Shown here: positions 1 through 8,927 of the stretch, piece after piece | How positions within the stretch are numbered: position 1 is the stretch's first letter | How the letters are laid out: each line of letters begins with the position of its first letter | NCBI GenBank assembly: GCA_028705705.1 | Contig: JAQWCZ010000008.1 | Location: 1 to 17,121 of the forward strand | Source: Paludibacter sp. | GTDB taxonomy: Bacteria; Bacteroidota; Bacteroidia; Bacteroidales; Paludibacteraceae | DNA length: 17,121 nucleotides | Direction of reading: 5' to 3' | Notes under the pieces: model-generated | What the model saw: only the letters and a program-made list of their open reading frames with translations | What the model was told of the DNA's origin: nothing | The model's database searches: none | Program-made: the position numbers and the translations under genes

Positions 1-360
1 ATGGCAGATGAAGTACATTTTACGAATGTAATTCACAACCTGGTCGACAATGCCCTGAAATACAGTGACAAGCCATTATTGCTCACACTGGAAACCTGGA
101 ATGAAAAAGATCATCTGATGATTAGCATTGAAGACAATGGAATCGGGATACAAAAAGATGACCATAAAAGAATTTTTGAAAAGTTTTACCGGGTACCAAC
201 CGGGAATACTCACAATGTAAAGGGCTTTGGACTAGGATTGGCTTATGTGAAAAAGATCATCCAGGAACATCATGGCACCATAAAAATTGAAAGCGAACTA
301 AATATAGGAACAAAATTTATAATTGCATTACCAACACTTAAATACACTGAATATGAATGA
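1..360 (+). CDS. rprX: Sensor histidine kinase, C-terminal ATPase part (RprX-like, 5' end outside window)
   Basis: This is the 3' end of a membrane sensor kinase gene; only the catalytic ATP-binding (HATPase_c) domain is in the window. Visible motifs are the N box (HNLVDNALKY, residues 12-21 of the visible part), the G1 box DNGIGI (45-50), an F box (IFEKFYR, 58-64) and the G2 box GFGLGL (75-80). The DHp domain with its phosphorylated His, the sensor region and the membrane segments lie upstream, so the ATG at position 1 is almost certainly an internal Met codon. The kinase would autophosphorylate and pass phosphate to the response regulator whose gene overlaps its stop codon. The wording around the G2 box and the C-terminus resembles Bacteroides RprX, a regulator linked to tetracycline-gene control in B. 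fragilis. The RprX name is family recognition by eye, not a search result. Confidence 0.88.
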   Translation: MADEVHFTNVIHNLVDNALKYSDKPLLLTLETWNEKDHLMISIEDNGIGIQKDDHKRIFEKFYRVPTGNTHNVKGFGLGLAYVKKIIQEHHGTIKIESELNIGTKFIIALPTLKYTEYE

Positions 361-1060
361 TGAAAAAGTAAAAATTTTGTTATGCGAGGACGATGAAAAC
401 CTCGGCATGTTGTTAAGAGAATACCTTCAGACGAAAGGTTATGACGCTGATTTGCAACCAGATGGAGAAGCCGGATATAAAGCATTTACACGCGGTAAAT
501 ATGATTTATGCGTACTAGATGTTATGATGCCAAAAAAAGACGGATTTGCTCTTGCTGCCGATATCCGGAGCATCAATACCGACGTACCTATTATTTTCCT
601 TACAGCTAAATCTATGAAAGAAGACATTCTTCAGGGCTTTAAGCTGGGTGCAGATGATTATTTATCTAAACCATTCAGCATGGAAGAACTTCTATCCCGT
701 ATTGAATCTATCCTGAGAAGGGTAAGAGGTAAAAAAGTGAAAGATGTAGTCATATTCAACATTGGCGCATTCACCTTCGATGCTCAGAAACAAACACTTG
801 CATTTGATGGGGAAACTAAAAAACTTACCACCAAGGAATCTGAATTACTCAGGCTGTTGGCTTCGAATGCCAACAACATCCTTGAAAGAAACTACGCGCT
901 AAAATCCATCTGGGAAGACGATAATTATTTCAATGCCCGCAGTATGGATGTGTACATTACCAAACTCCGTAAATTATTGAAAGATGACCCTAATGTAGCC
1001 ATCATCAACATCCACGGGAAAGGATATAAACTGATTACCCCGCAAGCGGGAGAAGCATAA
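353..1060 (+). CDS. rprY: OmpR-family response regulator (RprY-like)
   Basis: A 235-aa DNA-binding response regulator. The receiver domain (about residues 5-122) has the acidic pair D13/D14, the phospho-acceptor D56 in LDVMMP, switch Thr T84 in FLTAK and K106 in LSKPF. A winged-helix trans_reg_C domain follows (about 132-230), with TTKESELLRLL and a C-terminal GKGYKLI hairpin. I chose the ATG at 353 rather than the TTG at 323: it starts right before the conserved KILLCEDD strand and overlaps the kinase stop codon by 8 bp, typical of translational coupling. The sequence is very close to what I recall of Bacteroides RprY, which pairs with RprX. Targets cannot be read from the sequence. Transcription probably ends at the inverted repeat directly downstream. 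Confidence 0.93.
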   Translation: MNDEKVKILLCEDDENLGMLLREYLQTKGYDADLQPDGEAGYKAFTRGKYDLCVLDVMMPKKDGFALAADIRSINTDVPIIFLTAKSMKEDILQGFKLGADDYLSKPFSMEELLSRIESILRRVRGKKVKDVVIFNIGAFTFDAQKQTLAFDGETKKLTTKESELLRLLASNANNILERNYALKSIWEDDNYFNARSMDVYITKLRKLLKDDPNVAIINIHGKGYKLITPQAGEA

Positions 1061-1062
1061 TC

Positions 1063-1121
1063 AAACAGATTTAAATAAAAAAGGCCGGAGATTTACCGGT
1101 CTTTTTTATTTAAATCTGTTT
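1063..1121. terminator. Bidirectional terminator between convergent rprY and mutL
   Basis: The arms at 1063-1088 and 1096-1121 form a 26-bp inverted repeat with a 7-nt loop. Only one position is not a Watson-Crick pair, and it can form G-U in RNA. The GC core (ggccgg/ccggtc) sits next to A/T runs, so either strand gives a GC stem followed by U residues. It lies 2 bp after the rprY stop codon, and its right arm contains the mutL stop codon (1106-1108) and the last mutL sense codons. It therefore fits a shared intrinsic terminator for two converging genes. Confidence 0.85.
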
Positions 1122-2929
1122 TGTATTTCCTCCTGAGTCCATATAGTCATAATTAACTTCCCGTCAGGAGTATGATTGTGCATCGAACAAGCAAAAAGCT
1201 GATTGACCAAATCACTCATTTCTTCTTTACTCATGGTTTGACCGGTTTGGATGGCAGCAGTTTCTGCAAGCGAAAGAGCTATTTGCTCGTGAATAACTGA
1301 AAGTGCATCGCCGGTAGCATTTTTAACACGTTCGAGCATATCACTAAGCAATGGAAGTATTCCTGAAGTGTTTTTGAGTTGTGCAGGAACTCCTTTTATC
1401 TGATACTGATATATTTTATCTGCTTCAAACTCAAAACCTACGTAACGAAGCTCTGTTTTGATTTGTTCAAAAAACATATAATCATCTGGCATTAGTTGTA
1501 GCACCTCCGGAAATAACAATTGTTGTGAAAACCCTTTTCTGTCACTTATTTCTTTCATAAACTGATCGAATAAGATACGAATGTGAGCGCGTCGTTGGTC
1601 TATCATTAACATACCAGACTTTACAGAAGTGATTATATACTTGTTTTTAAGCTGAAAACAAGCTCCGATATTATCATCTTCCTTATTTAATTTTGATTGA
1701 AAAATTTCAACTGATTTTCCCTGATTTGTTTCATCAGGAACAGATTTTTCACCGGACTTCTCGAATCCTCTGTACAAATCTTCCCAGTCCATTGATGGTC
1801 TTTTATAAATAGCACTCCCAAATGGATTATATGACGGATTAAATGAAGTTTTGGGAGGCAAAACAATCGTATCTACCTTATGCACAGGAATTTCAGGAAC
1901 TCCTTCCCTGTCGAAATCAATCGAAGGAACAATATTGAATTTCCCCAATGCTTCCTTAACCGTCGCCGAAAGGATAGACCAGATAGCCTGTTCATTTTCA
2001 AACTTGATTTCAGTCTTGGTCGGATGAATGTTAATATCTATAGTCTGTGGGTCAACCTCGAAATAAATGAAATATCCCGGATTATCTGTCGGTTGAATCA
2101 ATTGATTATATGCGAGCATGACAGCCTTATGGAAATAGGGATGACGCATATATCTCCCGTTGACAAAAAAGAACTGATGTGCTTGTTTTTGCGCATATTC
2201 GGGACGTCCGATAAAACCTTTGATTGTAACCAGATTGGTTTCAGTTTCAATATTCAAGAGTTGTTGATTGAGTTTTTTCTTGGCCGTACCGAAAACCTGT
2301 TCAATCCTGAGTTTAGTGTTTGATATGGGCAATTTGAAAATTTCATCATCTCCGTCATAAAAAGAAAATTCCACATCAGGATGTACCAATACGATGCGAT
2401 AGAATTCCTGCAAGATATGATTCTTTTCAACACTGTCGCTTTTCAGAAAACGCCGACGAGCAGGCACATTAAAAAATAAATTTTTAACCTGAAAAATAGT
2501 GCCTGTATCACATTGAACCGGTTCTTGTCTGAAAACCCGACTTCCTGCAATCTCAACCAGCGTTCCTAGCTCTTCTTCCGCTCTGCGTGTACGCATTTCA
2601 ACTTGGGCAACAGCAGCTATCGAAGCAAGCGCCTCACCCCTGAATCCCATCGTTCGTATTGAAAATAAATCTTGAGCATCTTTGATTTTGGATGTAGCAT
2701 GTCTTTCAAAGGCCATCCGAGCATCCGTTTCACTCATACCTTTTCCATTATCAGAGACTTGCACAAGTGTGCGTCCGGCATCCTTGATAATCACCCTGAT
2801 GAAAGAGGCACCAGCATCGATGGCATTCTCAACCAGTTCCTTCAATACGGATGCAGGTCGCTGAATTACTTCACCAGCCGCTATCTGGTTGGCAACTGAA
2901 TCCGGTAATAAATGAATAATATCACTCAT
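1106..2929 (-). CDS. mutL: DNA mismatch repair protein MutL
   Basis: MutL (607 aa) couples mismatch recognition by MutS to strand removal. The N-terminal GHKL ATPase is intact: ANQIAAGEV (13-21), KELVENAIDAG (30-40, with ATPase Glu E31 and Mg-binding N35), DNGKG near 59, the ATSK segment and GFRGEAL. A transducer-like domain follows to about residue 335 (DINIHPTK is a recognisable family motif), then a variable linker and a C-terminal dimerisation domain from about 420. The C-terminal motif usually written DQHAAHER in endonuclease-type MutL reads DQRRAHIR here (444-451), and the late Cys motif (CPHGRP type) reads CSMHNHTPDG. Nicking activity is therefore doubtful. The start gives the expected MutL N-terminus. 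The gene follows the small membrane protein gene by 42 bp and probably shares its transcript. Confidence 0.97.
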   Translation of the reverse strand: MSDIIHLLPDSVANQIAAGEVIQRPASVLKELVENAIDAGASFIRVIIKDAGRTLVQVSDNGKGMSETDARMAFERHATSKIKDAQDLFSIRTMGFRGEALASIAAVAQVEMRTRRAEEELGTLVEIAGSRVFRQEPVQCDTGTIFQVKNLFFNVPARRRFLKSDSVEKNHILQEFYRIVLVHPDVEFSFYDGDDEIFKLPISNTKLRIEQVFGTAKKKLNQQLLNIETETNLVTIKGFIGRPEYAQKQAHQFFFVNGRYMRHPYFHKAVMLAYNQLIQPTDNPGYFIYFEVDPQTIDINIHPTKTEIKFENEQAIWSILSATVKEALGKFNIVPSIDFDREGVPEIPVHKVDTIVLPPKTSFNPSYNPFGSAIYKRPSMDWEDLYRGFEKSGEKSVPDETNQGKSVEIFQSKLNKEDDNIGACFQLKNKYIITSVKSGMLMIDQRRAHIRILFDQFMKEISDRKGFSQQLLFPEVLQLMPDDYMFFEQIKTELRYVGFEFEADKIYQYQIKGVPAQLKNTSGILPLLSDMLERVKNATGDALSVIHEQIALSLAETAAIQTGQTMSKEEMSDLVNQLFACSMHNHTPDGKLIMTIWTQEEIQNRFK

Positions 2930-2971
2930 GAAGCTGAAATGAAAATCTTAACTGTCAAAGATTATAATGTT

Positions 2972-3253
2972 TTATCTGAGCAGAAAATAAGCTATTAAAA
3001 ATAATATCAAAATGATGATAATTAAGCGGATATTCGATTGACGTGTCTGTGCATTCCTGGAGTTTCGGTTTTTATCAGCCATTTCCCGAAATGCTCCACG
3101 ATGTAACACCTTAGGTTCATATCCTCCATTTTCTTCTGTCTGCTTATCCTTCTCCAGATTCTTCATGCGTTCTTTTTGAGCTTCTTTCTTTGGATCGTAA
3201 TAAATCGGCTTATATTTATAAACCAAAGGCTTATGTAACTTAAAAAAACTCAT
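2972..3253 (-). CDS. Small tail-anchored membrane protein of unknown function
   Basis: A 93-aa protein. It begins with an aromatic/basic stretch (FFKLHKPLVYKYKPIYYDP), continues with a Lys/Glu-rich, probably helical region (about 22-42) and a charged, Asn/Arg-rich linker, and ends in one hydrophobic segment of about 16 residues (77-92, mostly Ile/Leu) that finishes at the C-terminus. There is no signal peptide, so a cytoplasmic protein anchored by its tail is the likely topology. I recall similar short proteins next to mutL in Bacteroidales but no function. It is the gene just upstream of mutL (42 bp), which suggests co-transcription; that alone does not imply a repair role. Coding is supported by length, position and the clear domain-like organisation. 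Confidence 0.8.
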   Translation of the reverse strand: MSFFKLHKPLVYKYKPIYYDPKKEAQKERMKNLEKDKQTEENGGYEPKVLHRGAFREMADKNRNSRNAQTRQSNIRLIIIILILFLIAYFLLR

Positions 3254-3293
3254 ATTTTTAAATTTTAAATAACAATCAGGTAACCTTATTTCA

Positions 3294-3324
3294 CAAATAG
3301 ACGTAAGCGTTACGTCCCTACAAT
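3294..3324 (-). promoter_or_regulatory. Candidate Bacteroidota-type promoter for the small protein/mutL unit
   Basis: Read on the - strand, TCTATTTG (3301-3294) matches the Bacteroidota -7 consensus TAnnTTTG except at one base. ATTG (3324-3321) lies 19 bp upstream in the place of the -33 TTTG. The first gene starts about 40 bp downstream. The palindrome at 3300-3316 lies mainly between the two boxes and shares bases with the -7 box. The match is imperfect and the region is AT-rich, so this is only a candidate. Confidence 0.3.
3300..3316. repeat. Short perfect palindrome, REP-like
   Basis: A perfect 7-bp stem (gacgtaa/ttacgtc) with a 3-nt loop, preceded on the - strand by ttgtaggg. No U-run follows on either strand, so it is not a typical intrinsic terminator, although it lies just past the manC stop codon. 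The form (gtaggg followed by an acg palindrome) resembles short dispersed intergenic repeats that I recall from environmental Bacteroidota genomes. Confidence 0.5.
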
Positions 3325-3325
3325 A

Positions 3326-4399
3326 TTAAATGAACTCCCCGTCAAATGAAACAACAGCATCATTCACGAATTGTCGTATCCGTGCTTCTTCATCCTTCTT
3401 ACAAATCAACAACACATTATCCGACTCGGCAACCAAATAGCCCGACAATCCTTCGATAACTGCCAGTTTCCCCTGTGGCAAGGCAACAATATTTTCACTA
3501 CTTTCATAAAAGAGTGTTTTACATTTCAGCGTAACATTATCATGTTCATCTTTGTTCGACATTTCATATAAGGAGCCCCAGGTTCCAAGATCCGTCCAAC
3601 CAATATCAGCACAAAGGACATGGACGTTATCTGCTTTTTCCATGATACCATAGTCGATGGATATGTTCATGCAAGTTGGATAGATTTCATTGATAAAGTC
3701 CTGTTCTTTCGGTGTATTATACAAGCCCTCACCTGTACTGAACCTCGAAGCCACATCCGGCAAAAGGGTTTGAAATGCCCGGTCAATCGTTTTCAGGTTC
3801 CACAGGAACATTCCGGAGTTCCAGTAAAACTCTCCTGTTTCAAAGAATACCTGTGCCAGTTCTGTATTGGGTTTTTCAGTAAAAGTCTTAACTCTGCGCA
3901 AATTGCCAGTGCCTTCTTCAATCTGGATATAGCCATAACCAGTTTCGGGGCGACTGGGTTGAATTCCTATAGTTAGTAAAGAATCATTTTGATCAACAAA
4001 TTCAATTCCTGTCTTCAGTACTTCAATAAAATCATTTTCTTTTAAAATCAGATGATCAGAGGGAGCAACAATGATATTGGCATGATCTGTTATAGATTTA
4101 ATTCTGTTGATGGCATAAGCTATACATGGAGCAGTATTTCGTCTGTGGGGTTCAAGTAAAACCTGTTTCTCGTTAATTTCGGGGAGTTGTTCCAATATTG
4201 TATCTTTATAAATTAAATTTGAAACAATCAGAATATTTTCTGCCGGTACAACCTTCCTAAAACGGTCATAAGTCATTTGCAATAATGAACGACCTGTCCC
4301 GAAGAAATCAAGAAACTGCTTCGGCCTGTTTGTCCTGCTAAAAGGCCAGAAACGGCTTCCAACACCTCCGGCCATAATAACACAATAATTTTGATTCAT
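3326..4399 (-). CDS. manC: Mannose-1-phosphate guanylyltransferase (short, single-domain form)
   Basis: Makes GDP-mannose from mannose-1-phosphate and GTP in the cytoplasm, supplying mannose and fucose units for polysaccharides and glycans. The 357-aa protein has the nucleotidyl-transferase signature AGGVGSRFWPFSR (10-22) followed by PKQFL (26-30). Further along come APSDHLI (metal/nucleotide-binding Asp), a TEKP segment and EFYWNSGMFLW, all typical of ManC/CpsB. The C-terminal phosphomannose isomerase domain found in bifunctional enzymes of about 470 aa is absent; the short form is normal in Bacteroidota. The gene follows the rpoC terminator and starts 132 bp from the rpoC stop codon, so it should have its own promoter, which I could not identify with confidence. 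The exact sugar-1-phosphate is inferred from family motifs. Confidence 0.93.
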   Translation of the reverse strand: MNQNYCVIMAGGVGSRFWPFSRTNRPKQFLDFFGTGRSLLQMTYDRFRKVVPAENILIVSNLIYKDTILEQLPEINEKQVLLEPHRRNTAPCIAYAINRIKSITDHANIIVAPSDHLILKENDFIEVLKTGIEFVDQNDSLLTIGIQPSRPETGYGYIQIEEGTGNLRRVKTFTEKPNTELAQVFFETGEFYWNSGMFLWNLKTIDRAFQTLLPDVASRFSTGEGLYNTPKEQDFINEIYPTCMNISIDYGIMEKADNVHVLCADIGWTDLGTWGSLYEMSNKDEHDNVTLKCKTLFYESSENIVALPQGKLAVIEGLSGYLVAESDNVLLICKKDEEARIRQFVNDAVVSFDGEFI

Positions 4400-4474
4400 G
4401 GTATATTGAGTTAAATTATCTGCATCAAAGTATATTTATTTGACAGCACTAAGATAGTGAGATTATTTTGTTAC

Positions 4475-4512
4475 AACAAAAAACGGGATAGCTTTTTGCA
4501 TCTATCCCGTTT
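4475..4512 (-). terminator. Intrinsic terminator of the rpoBC operon
   Basis: Downstream of rpoC on the - strand, the 11-bp perfect stem aaacgggatag/ctatcccgttt (arms 4502-4512 and 4481-4491, 10-nt loop) is followed by a T-rich tail. It begins 19 bp after the rpoC stop codon and separates the long transcription/translation operon from manC. Confidence 0.9.
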
Positions 4513-4531
4513 AATTTATCTGATATAAAAA

Positions 4532-7500
4532 TTATTGTTCATTGGCTTCCATGTCCAGCACATTCTTTCTGGCATCAACTTTTTTATCGTATTCGTCTCT
4601 CGAATAAACCACGACCTTTTCGATTTCACGTTGACCGGTACCGGCAGGAATCAAATGACCACAAATCACGTTTTCTTTCAAACCTTCGAGACGATCCACT
4701 TTACCATTGATAGCAGCATCGTTCAGCACCTTGGTTGTTTCCTGGAAGGAAGCAGCCGACATGAAACTGCTTGTTTGCAATGCTGCACGTGTAATACCCT
4801 GCAAAATCTGGTTGGAAGTTGCAGGAACAGCATCACGTGTTTCAACCAGGCGGAGGTCACGACGTTTAAGCGCACTGTTCTCGTCACGCAATTTACGAGG
4901 AGTAATGATCTGACCTGCCTTCAGTGTTGCTGAATCTCCCGGATCTTCGATAACTTTTTTACCCCAGATGCGGTCGTTTTCTTCCATGAACTCGTTCTTG
5001 TCAACGATTTGCTTTTCGAGGAAGCGGGTATCACCTTGTTCCAGGATTTCAACCTTGCGCATCATCTGGCGTACAATAACCTCGAAATGTTTGTCGTTGA
5101 TTTTTACACCTTGAAGACGATATACGTCCTGTACTTCATTCACGATGTAATCCTGCACCGCAGTCGGACCTTTAATCATCAAAATATCAGCAGGAGTAAT
5201 CGCTCCGTCTGAAAGCGGTGTTCCGGCACGTACAAAGTCATTTTCCTGTACAAGAATCTGTTTGGATAGCGGAATCATGTACTTTTTCACTTCTCCGGAT
5301 TTGGATGTAACACTCAGTTCCCGGTTACCACGTTTGATTTTACCGAAGTTTACTTCTCCGTCAATTTCAGCTACAACAGCCGGATTCGATGGATTACGCG
5401 CTTCGAACAATTCGGTAACACGTGGAAGACCACCCGTAATATCACCGGTTTTTCCAACGGCACGCGGTATCTTAACAAGCATCTGACCTGTTTTAATGGC
5501 ATCACCGTTTTCAAGCACCAAGTGAGCGCCAACCGGCAGGTTATAGGTACGAAGCACTTCTCCATCCTTGTCAAGGATATGAGCGCTCGGTACTTTATTC
5601 CTGTCTTTCGATTCAATGATAATCTTTTCACGTAATCCGGTTGCTTCATCAACATCTGTTTTGAATGTCACGTTTTCGATCACATCTTCGAATTCGATTT
5701 TACCTTCATTTTCAGAAATGATCACAGCATTGAATGGATCCCATTCGCAAACAACTTGGCCTTTTGTTACATTATCTCCCTGTTTTACATAGAGTTTAGA
5801 TCCATAAGGAATATTCTGGGTTGTCAGCGTAATACCTGTGTTCGTATCAATCACACGCATTTCAGCCAAACGACTAACAACAACCTGATAAGCATTATCC
5901 TTTTCATCCTTGACATCCACTGTACGCAACTCATCAAACTCAAGGCGTCCATCATAACGAAGGGTAATTTTGGATTCTGCAGCAATATTAGATGCGATAC
6001 CACCGACGTGGAACGTACGCAATGTAAGCTGAGTACCGGGCTCACCAATAGACTGAGCAGCAATAACCCCTACAGCTTCTCCCATGTGAACCATCTTTCC
6101 GGTTGCCAGGTTACGGCCATAACATTTAGCACAAACGCCTTTTTTAGATTCACAGGTAAGTACTGATCTGATTTCAACCCTTTCAATAGGCGATTCTTGT
6201 ATCTTCTTGGCTAAAGGTTCCGTAATCTGCTCTCCTGATTCAACAATAAGCTCACCGGTAAGTGGATGATAAATATCATGTACTGAAACACGACCCAATA
6301 TTCTTTCATACAAGGAAGAAATTACTTCCTCGTTATTTTTCATTTCTGTTGCGACCAAACCACGCAACGTTCCACAGTCATCTTCTGTAATAATTACATC
6401 CTGTGATACGTCAACCAGACGACGGGTAAGGTAACCGGCATCAGCCGTTTTTAATGCAGTATCAGCCAAACCTTTACGGGCACCGTGTGTTGAAATGAAG
6501 TACTCCAATACCGACAAACCTTCCTTAAAGTTCGACAAAATCGGGTTTTCGATAATCTGACCTCCTTCAGCGCCTGATTTTTGCGGTTTTGCCATCAAAC
6601 CACGCATACCGGAAAGCTGACGAATTTGCTCTTTAGAACCACGAGCGCCTGAATCAAGCATCATGTAAACCGAGTTGAATCCCTGGTTATCGCTTGCCAG
6701 TTGTTTCATCAGGATATTCGATAGTTTGGAGTTCACGTGTGTCCAAGTGTCAATAATCTGGTTGTAGCGTTCGTTGTTGGTAATGAATCCCATGTTGTAA
6801 AGATTCATGATTTCTTCCACTTCGGCATTACCTTCTTTAACCAATTCATCTTTTTCAGCCGGGATGATCACATCATTCAGGTTGAAAGACAAACCACCTT
6901 TGAAAGCCATGCTGTAACCCAAATCTTTGATGTCGTCAAGGAACTGAGCCGTACGGGAAACCCCGCAAATTTCAATTACATTACCGATAATATCACGTAG
7001 GGATTTTTTAGAAAGCAGTTCATTGATATAACCAACTTCAACAGGAACACATTTATTAAATAAAATACGACCTACAGTAGTTTCAATAATCTTCTGAACA
7101 TGTTCCCCTTTTGCGTTTATATCATAAATACGAACCTTAATCCAGGCATGAAGCGCAACTTTACCTTCATTATAAGCAATTTCAGCTTCTTCAGCAGAAT
7201 AGAAAATTAATCCTTCGCCTTTAGCGCTCTGACGCGGTTTGGTGATGTAATACAACCCAAGCACCATGTCCTGTGAAGGAACAGTGATAGGCGCACCATT
7301 AGCAGGATTCAAGATATTATGTGATGCCAGCATCAACATTTGAGCTTCGAGAATAGCTTCGTTGCCAAGTGGTAAGTGGACAGCCATCTGGTCACCGTCA
7401 AAGTCGGCGTTGAAAGCCGTACAAGACAAAGGGTGTAACTGGATAGCCTTACCTTCGATCATCTTAGGCTGGAAAGCCTGAATACCAAGGCGGTGAAGTG

Positions 7501-8821
7501 TGGGAGCACGGTTTAGTAATACGGGATGTCCTTTCATCACGTACTCTAAAATATCCCAGATTACCGGGTCTTTGCGGTCAACAATTTTTTTCGCTGACTT
7601 CACCGTTTTCACGATTCCGCGTTCAATAAGTTTGCGGATCACAAACGGTTTATAAAGTTCGGCAGCCATGTCTTTAGGCAAACCACATTCATGCATTTTT
7701 AATTCAGGACCCACGACAATAACCGAACGAGCAGAATAGTCGACACGTTTACCGAGCAGGTTCTGACGGAAACGTCCCTGTTTACCTTTCAAAGAATCTG
7801 AAAGAGATTTCAGCGGACGGTTGGCATCTGTTTTAACAGCACTCGATTTACGACTGTTATCGAACAATGAGTCAACCGCTTCCTGTAACATACGTTTTTC
7901 GTTACGCAGAATAACTTCCGGCGCTTTGATTTCGATCAGTCTTTTCAAACGGTTGTTACGGATAATCACACGACGATATAAATCGTTCAAATCGGAAGTA
8001 GCAAAACGACCACCATCAAGTGGAACTAACGGACGCAATTCCGGTGGAATTACAGGAACGATCTTTACAATCATCCACTCCGGCTTATTCCTTTGTTTTG
8101 AAGCACGGAATGATTCAACAATCTGTAAACGCTTCAATGCTTCATTTTTACGTTGCTGTGAGGTATCATTACCAGCTTTGTGACGTAAGTCATAAGACAA
8201 TTCGTCCAAATCAAGACGCGTCAGCAAATCATAAATCGCTTCTGCACCCATTTTAGCTATAAACTTATTTGGATCAGTATCTTCCAGCATTTGATTCTCA
8301 CGTGGAAGAGCATCCATTATATCCAGATATTCTTCTTCAGAAATCAATTCACCATCAATGATATTTTCACCATTATCGGCGATACCTGCCTGAATGATTA
8401 CATATTTTTCATAATAAATAATGGAATCTAGTTTTTTGGTAGGCATTCCGAGCAAATATCCGATTTTATTGGGTAATGAACGGAAATACCAGATGTGAGC
8501 AACTGGAACTACCAACTGAATGTGTCCAACACGTTCGCGACGCACTTTCTTTTCAGTCACCTCAACACCACAACGGTCGCAGACAATTCCTTTATAACGG
8601 ATGCGTTTATATTTACCACAATGACACTCAAAATCTTTCGTAGGACCAAAAATACGTTCGCAAAACAAACCGTCACGTTCAGGCTTATATGTCCGGTAAT
8701 TGATGGTTTCAGGCTTGAGTACTTCACCGCTTGATAATTTCAAAATTTCTTCCGGAGAAGCTAACCCGATAGAAATTTTATTAAAATTACTCTTTGTTTT
8801 ATTATCTGTTTTAAAAGCCAT
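4532..8821 (-). CDS. rpoC: DNA-directed RNA polymerase subunit beta-prime
   Basis: The 1429-aa catalytic large subunit of RNA polymerase, full length for Bacteroidota. The N-terminal zinc-binding site is visible as C66, C68, C81 and C84. The active-site motif NADFDGD lies at 471-477, with the three Mg-binding aspartates 473, 475 and 477. The second zinc site is C816, C890, C897 and C900, followed by the trigger-loop region ([14 protein letters not shown]). The C-terminus carries the usual omega-contact region, with [12 protein letters not shown] close to the end. The start ATG is preceded by an A-rich stretch without a Shine-Dalgarno sequence, as in its neighbours. It follows rpoB by 106 bp and ends before a strong terminator. 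I see no frameshift or missing catalytic residue, in contrast to rpoB. Confidence 0.99.
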   Translation of the reverse strand: MAFKTDNKTKSNFNKISIGLASPEEILKLSSGEVLKPETINYRTYKPERDGLFCERIFGPTKDFECHCGKYKRIRYKGIVCDRCGVEVTEKKVRRERVGHIQLVVPVAHIWYFRSLPNKIGYLLGMPTKKLDSIIYYEKYVIIQAGIADNGENIIDGELISEEEYLDIMDALPRENQMLEDTDPNKFIAKMGAEAIYDLLTRLDLDELSYDLRHKAGNDTSQQRKNEALKRLQIVESFRASKQRNKPEWMIVKIVPVIPPELRPLVPLDGGRFATSDLNDLYRRVIIRNNRLKRLIEIKAPEVILRNEKRMLQEAVDSLFDNSRKSSAVKTDANRPLKSLSDSLKGKQGRFRQNLLGKRVDYSARSVIVVGPELKMHECGLPKDMAAELYKPFVIRKLIERGIVKTVKSAKKIVDRKDPVIWDILEYVMKGHPVLLNRAPTLHRLGIQAFQPKMIEGKAIQLHPLSCTAFNADFDGDQMAVHLPLGNEAILEAQMLMLASHNILNPANGAPITVPSQDMVLGLYYITKPRQSAKGEGLIFYSAEEAEIAYNEGKVALHAWIKVRIYDINAKGEHVQKIIETTVGRILFNKCVPVEVGYINELLSKKSLRDIIGNVIEICGVSRTAQFLDDIKDLGYSMAFKGGLSFNLNDVIIPAEKDELVKEGNAEVEEIMNLYNMGFITNNERYNQIIDTWTHVNSKLSNILMKQLASDNQGFNSVYMMLDSGARGSKEQIRQLSGMRGLMAKPQKSGAEGGQIIENPILSNFKEGLSVLEYFISTHGARKGLADTALKTADAGYLTRRLVDVSQDVIITEDDCGTLRGLVATEMKNNEEVISSLYERILGRVSVHDIYHPLTGELIVESGEQITEPLAKKIQESPIERVEIRSVLTCESKKGVCAKCYGRNLATGKMVHMGEAVGVIAAQSIGEPGTQLTLRTFHVGGIASNIAAESKITLRYDGRLEFDELRTVDVKDEKDNAYQVVVSRLAEMRVIDTNTGITLTTQNIPYGSKLYVKQGDNVTKGQVVCEWDPFNAVIISENEGKIEFEDVIENVTFKTDVDEATGLREKIIIESKDRNKVPSAHILDKDGEVLRTYNLPVGAHLVLENGDAIKTGQMLVKIPRAVGKTGDITGGLPRVTELFEARNPSNPAVVAEIDGEVNFGKIKRGNRELSVTSKSGEVKKYMIPLSKQILVQENDFVRAGTPLSDGAITPADILMIKGPTAVQDYIVNEVQDVYRLQGVKINDKHFEVIVRQMMRKVEILEQGDTRFLEKQIVDKNEFMEENDRIWGKKVIEDPGDSATLKAGQIITPRKLRDENSALKRRDLRLVETRDAVPATSNQILQGITRAALQTSSFMSAASFQETTKVLNDAAINGKVDRLEGLKENVICGHLIPAGTGQREIEKVVVYSRDEYDKKVDARKNVLDMEANEQ

Positions 8822-8844
8822 AACTTTTTTTATTTACAATTTAA

Positions 8845-8866
8845 TAAATTGACAATCGACAATTTA
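8845..8866. repeat. Hairpin in the rpoB-rpoC gap
   Basis: A perfect 7-bp inverted repeat, taaattg/caattta, with an 8-nt loop, extendable by one pair outward. The motif gacaat is repeated within and beside the loop (8851-8862). It lies 24 bp upstream of the rpoC start, within the transcribed gap. It could be an mRNA structure near the rpoC start or a remnant of AT-rich intergenic repeats; it is not a terminator. Confidence 0.4.
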
Positions 8867-8885
8867 TATGAGAATTCAAAGAGAT

Positions 8886-8926
8886 GCCTCTGTATCCTCC
8901 TCTATTGAAGGGGATTAGAAAGAGGC
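8886..8926. repeat. Nested hairpin directly after rpoB
   Basis: The outer stem gcctct/agaggc (8886-8891 with 8921-8926) encloses an inner imperfect stem, atcctcct against aggggat (8894-8901 with 8909-8915). It begins 1 bp past the rpoB stop codon. There is no poly-U tail, and rpoC is expected to be co-transcribed, so an mRNA-processing or stability element, or a REP-like repeat, is more likely than a terminator. It resembles the C-rich/G-rich hairpins near tuf and between rplL and rpoB. Confidence 0.5.
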
Positions 8927-8927
8927 T

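Noticed and set aside
323..352. TTG start 10 codons upstream for the response regulator
   Set aside because: The ATG at 353 lies at the usual distance from the receiver domain and overlaps the kinase stop codon by 8 bp; the upstream ten residues have no family support.
4400..4470. Promoter for manC with a TAnTTTG-like box (atactttg)
   Set aside because: The spacing within the -7 box is off by one and no TTTG lies at the -33 distance.
7821..8183. 120-aa open frame on the + strand inside rpoC
   Set aside because: It lies fully antisense to a highly conserved rpoC region and has no recognisable domain; the same holds for the other open frames opposite rpoB, rpoC, mutL and tuf.
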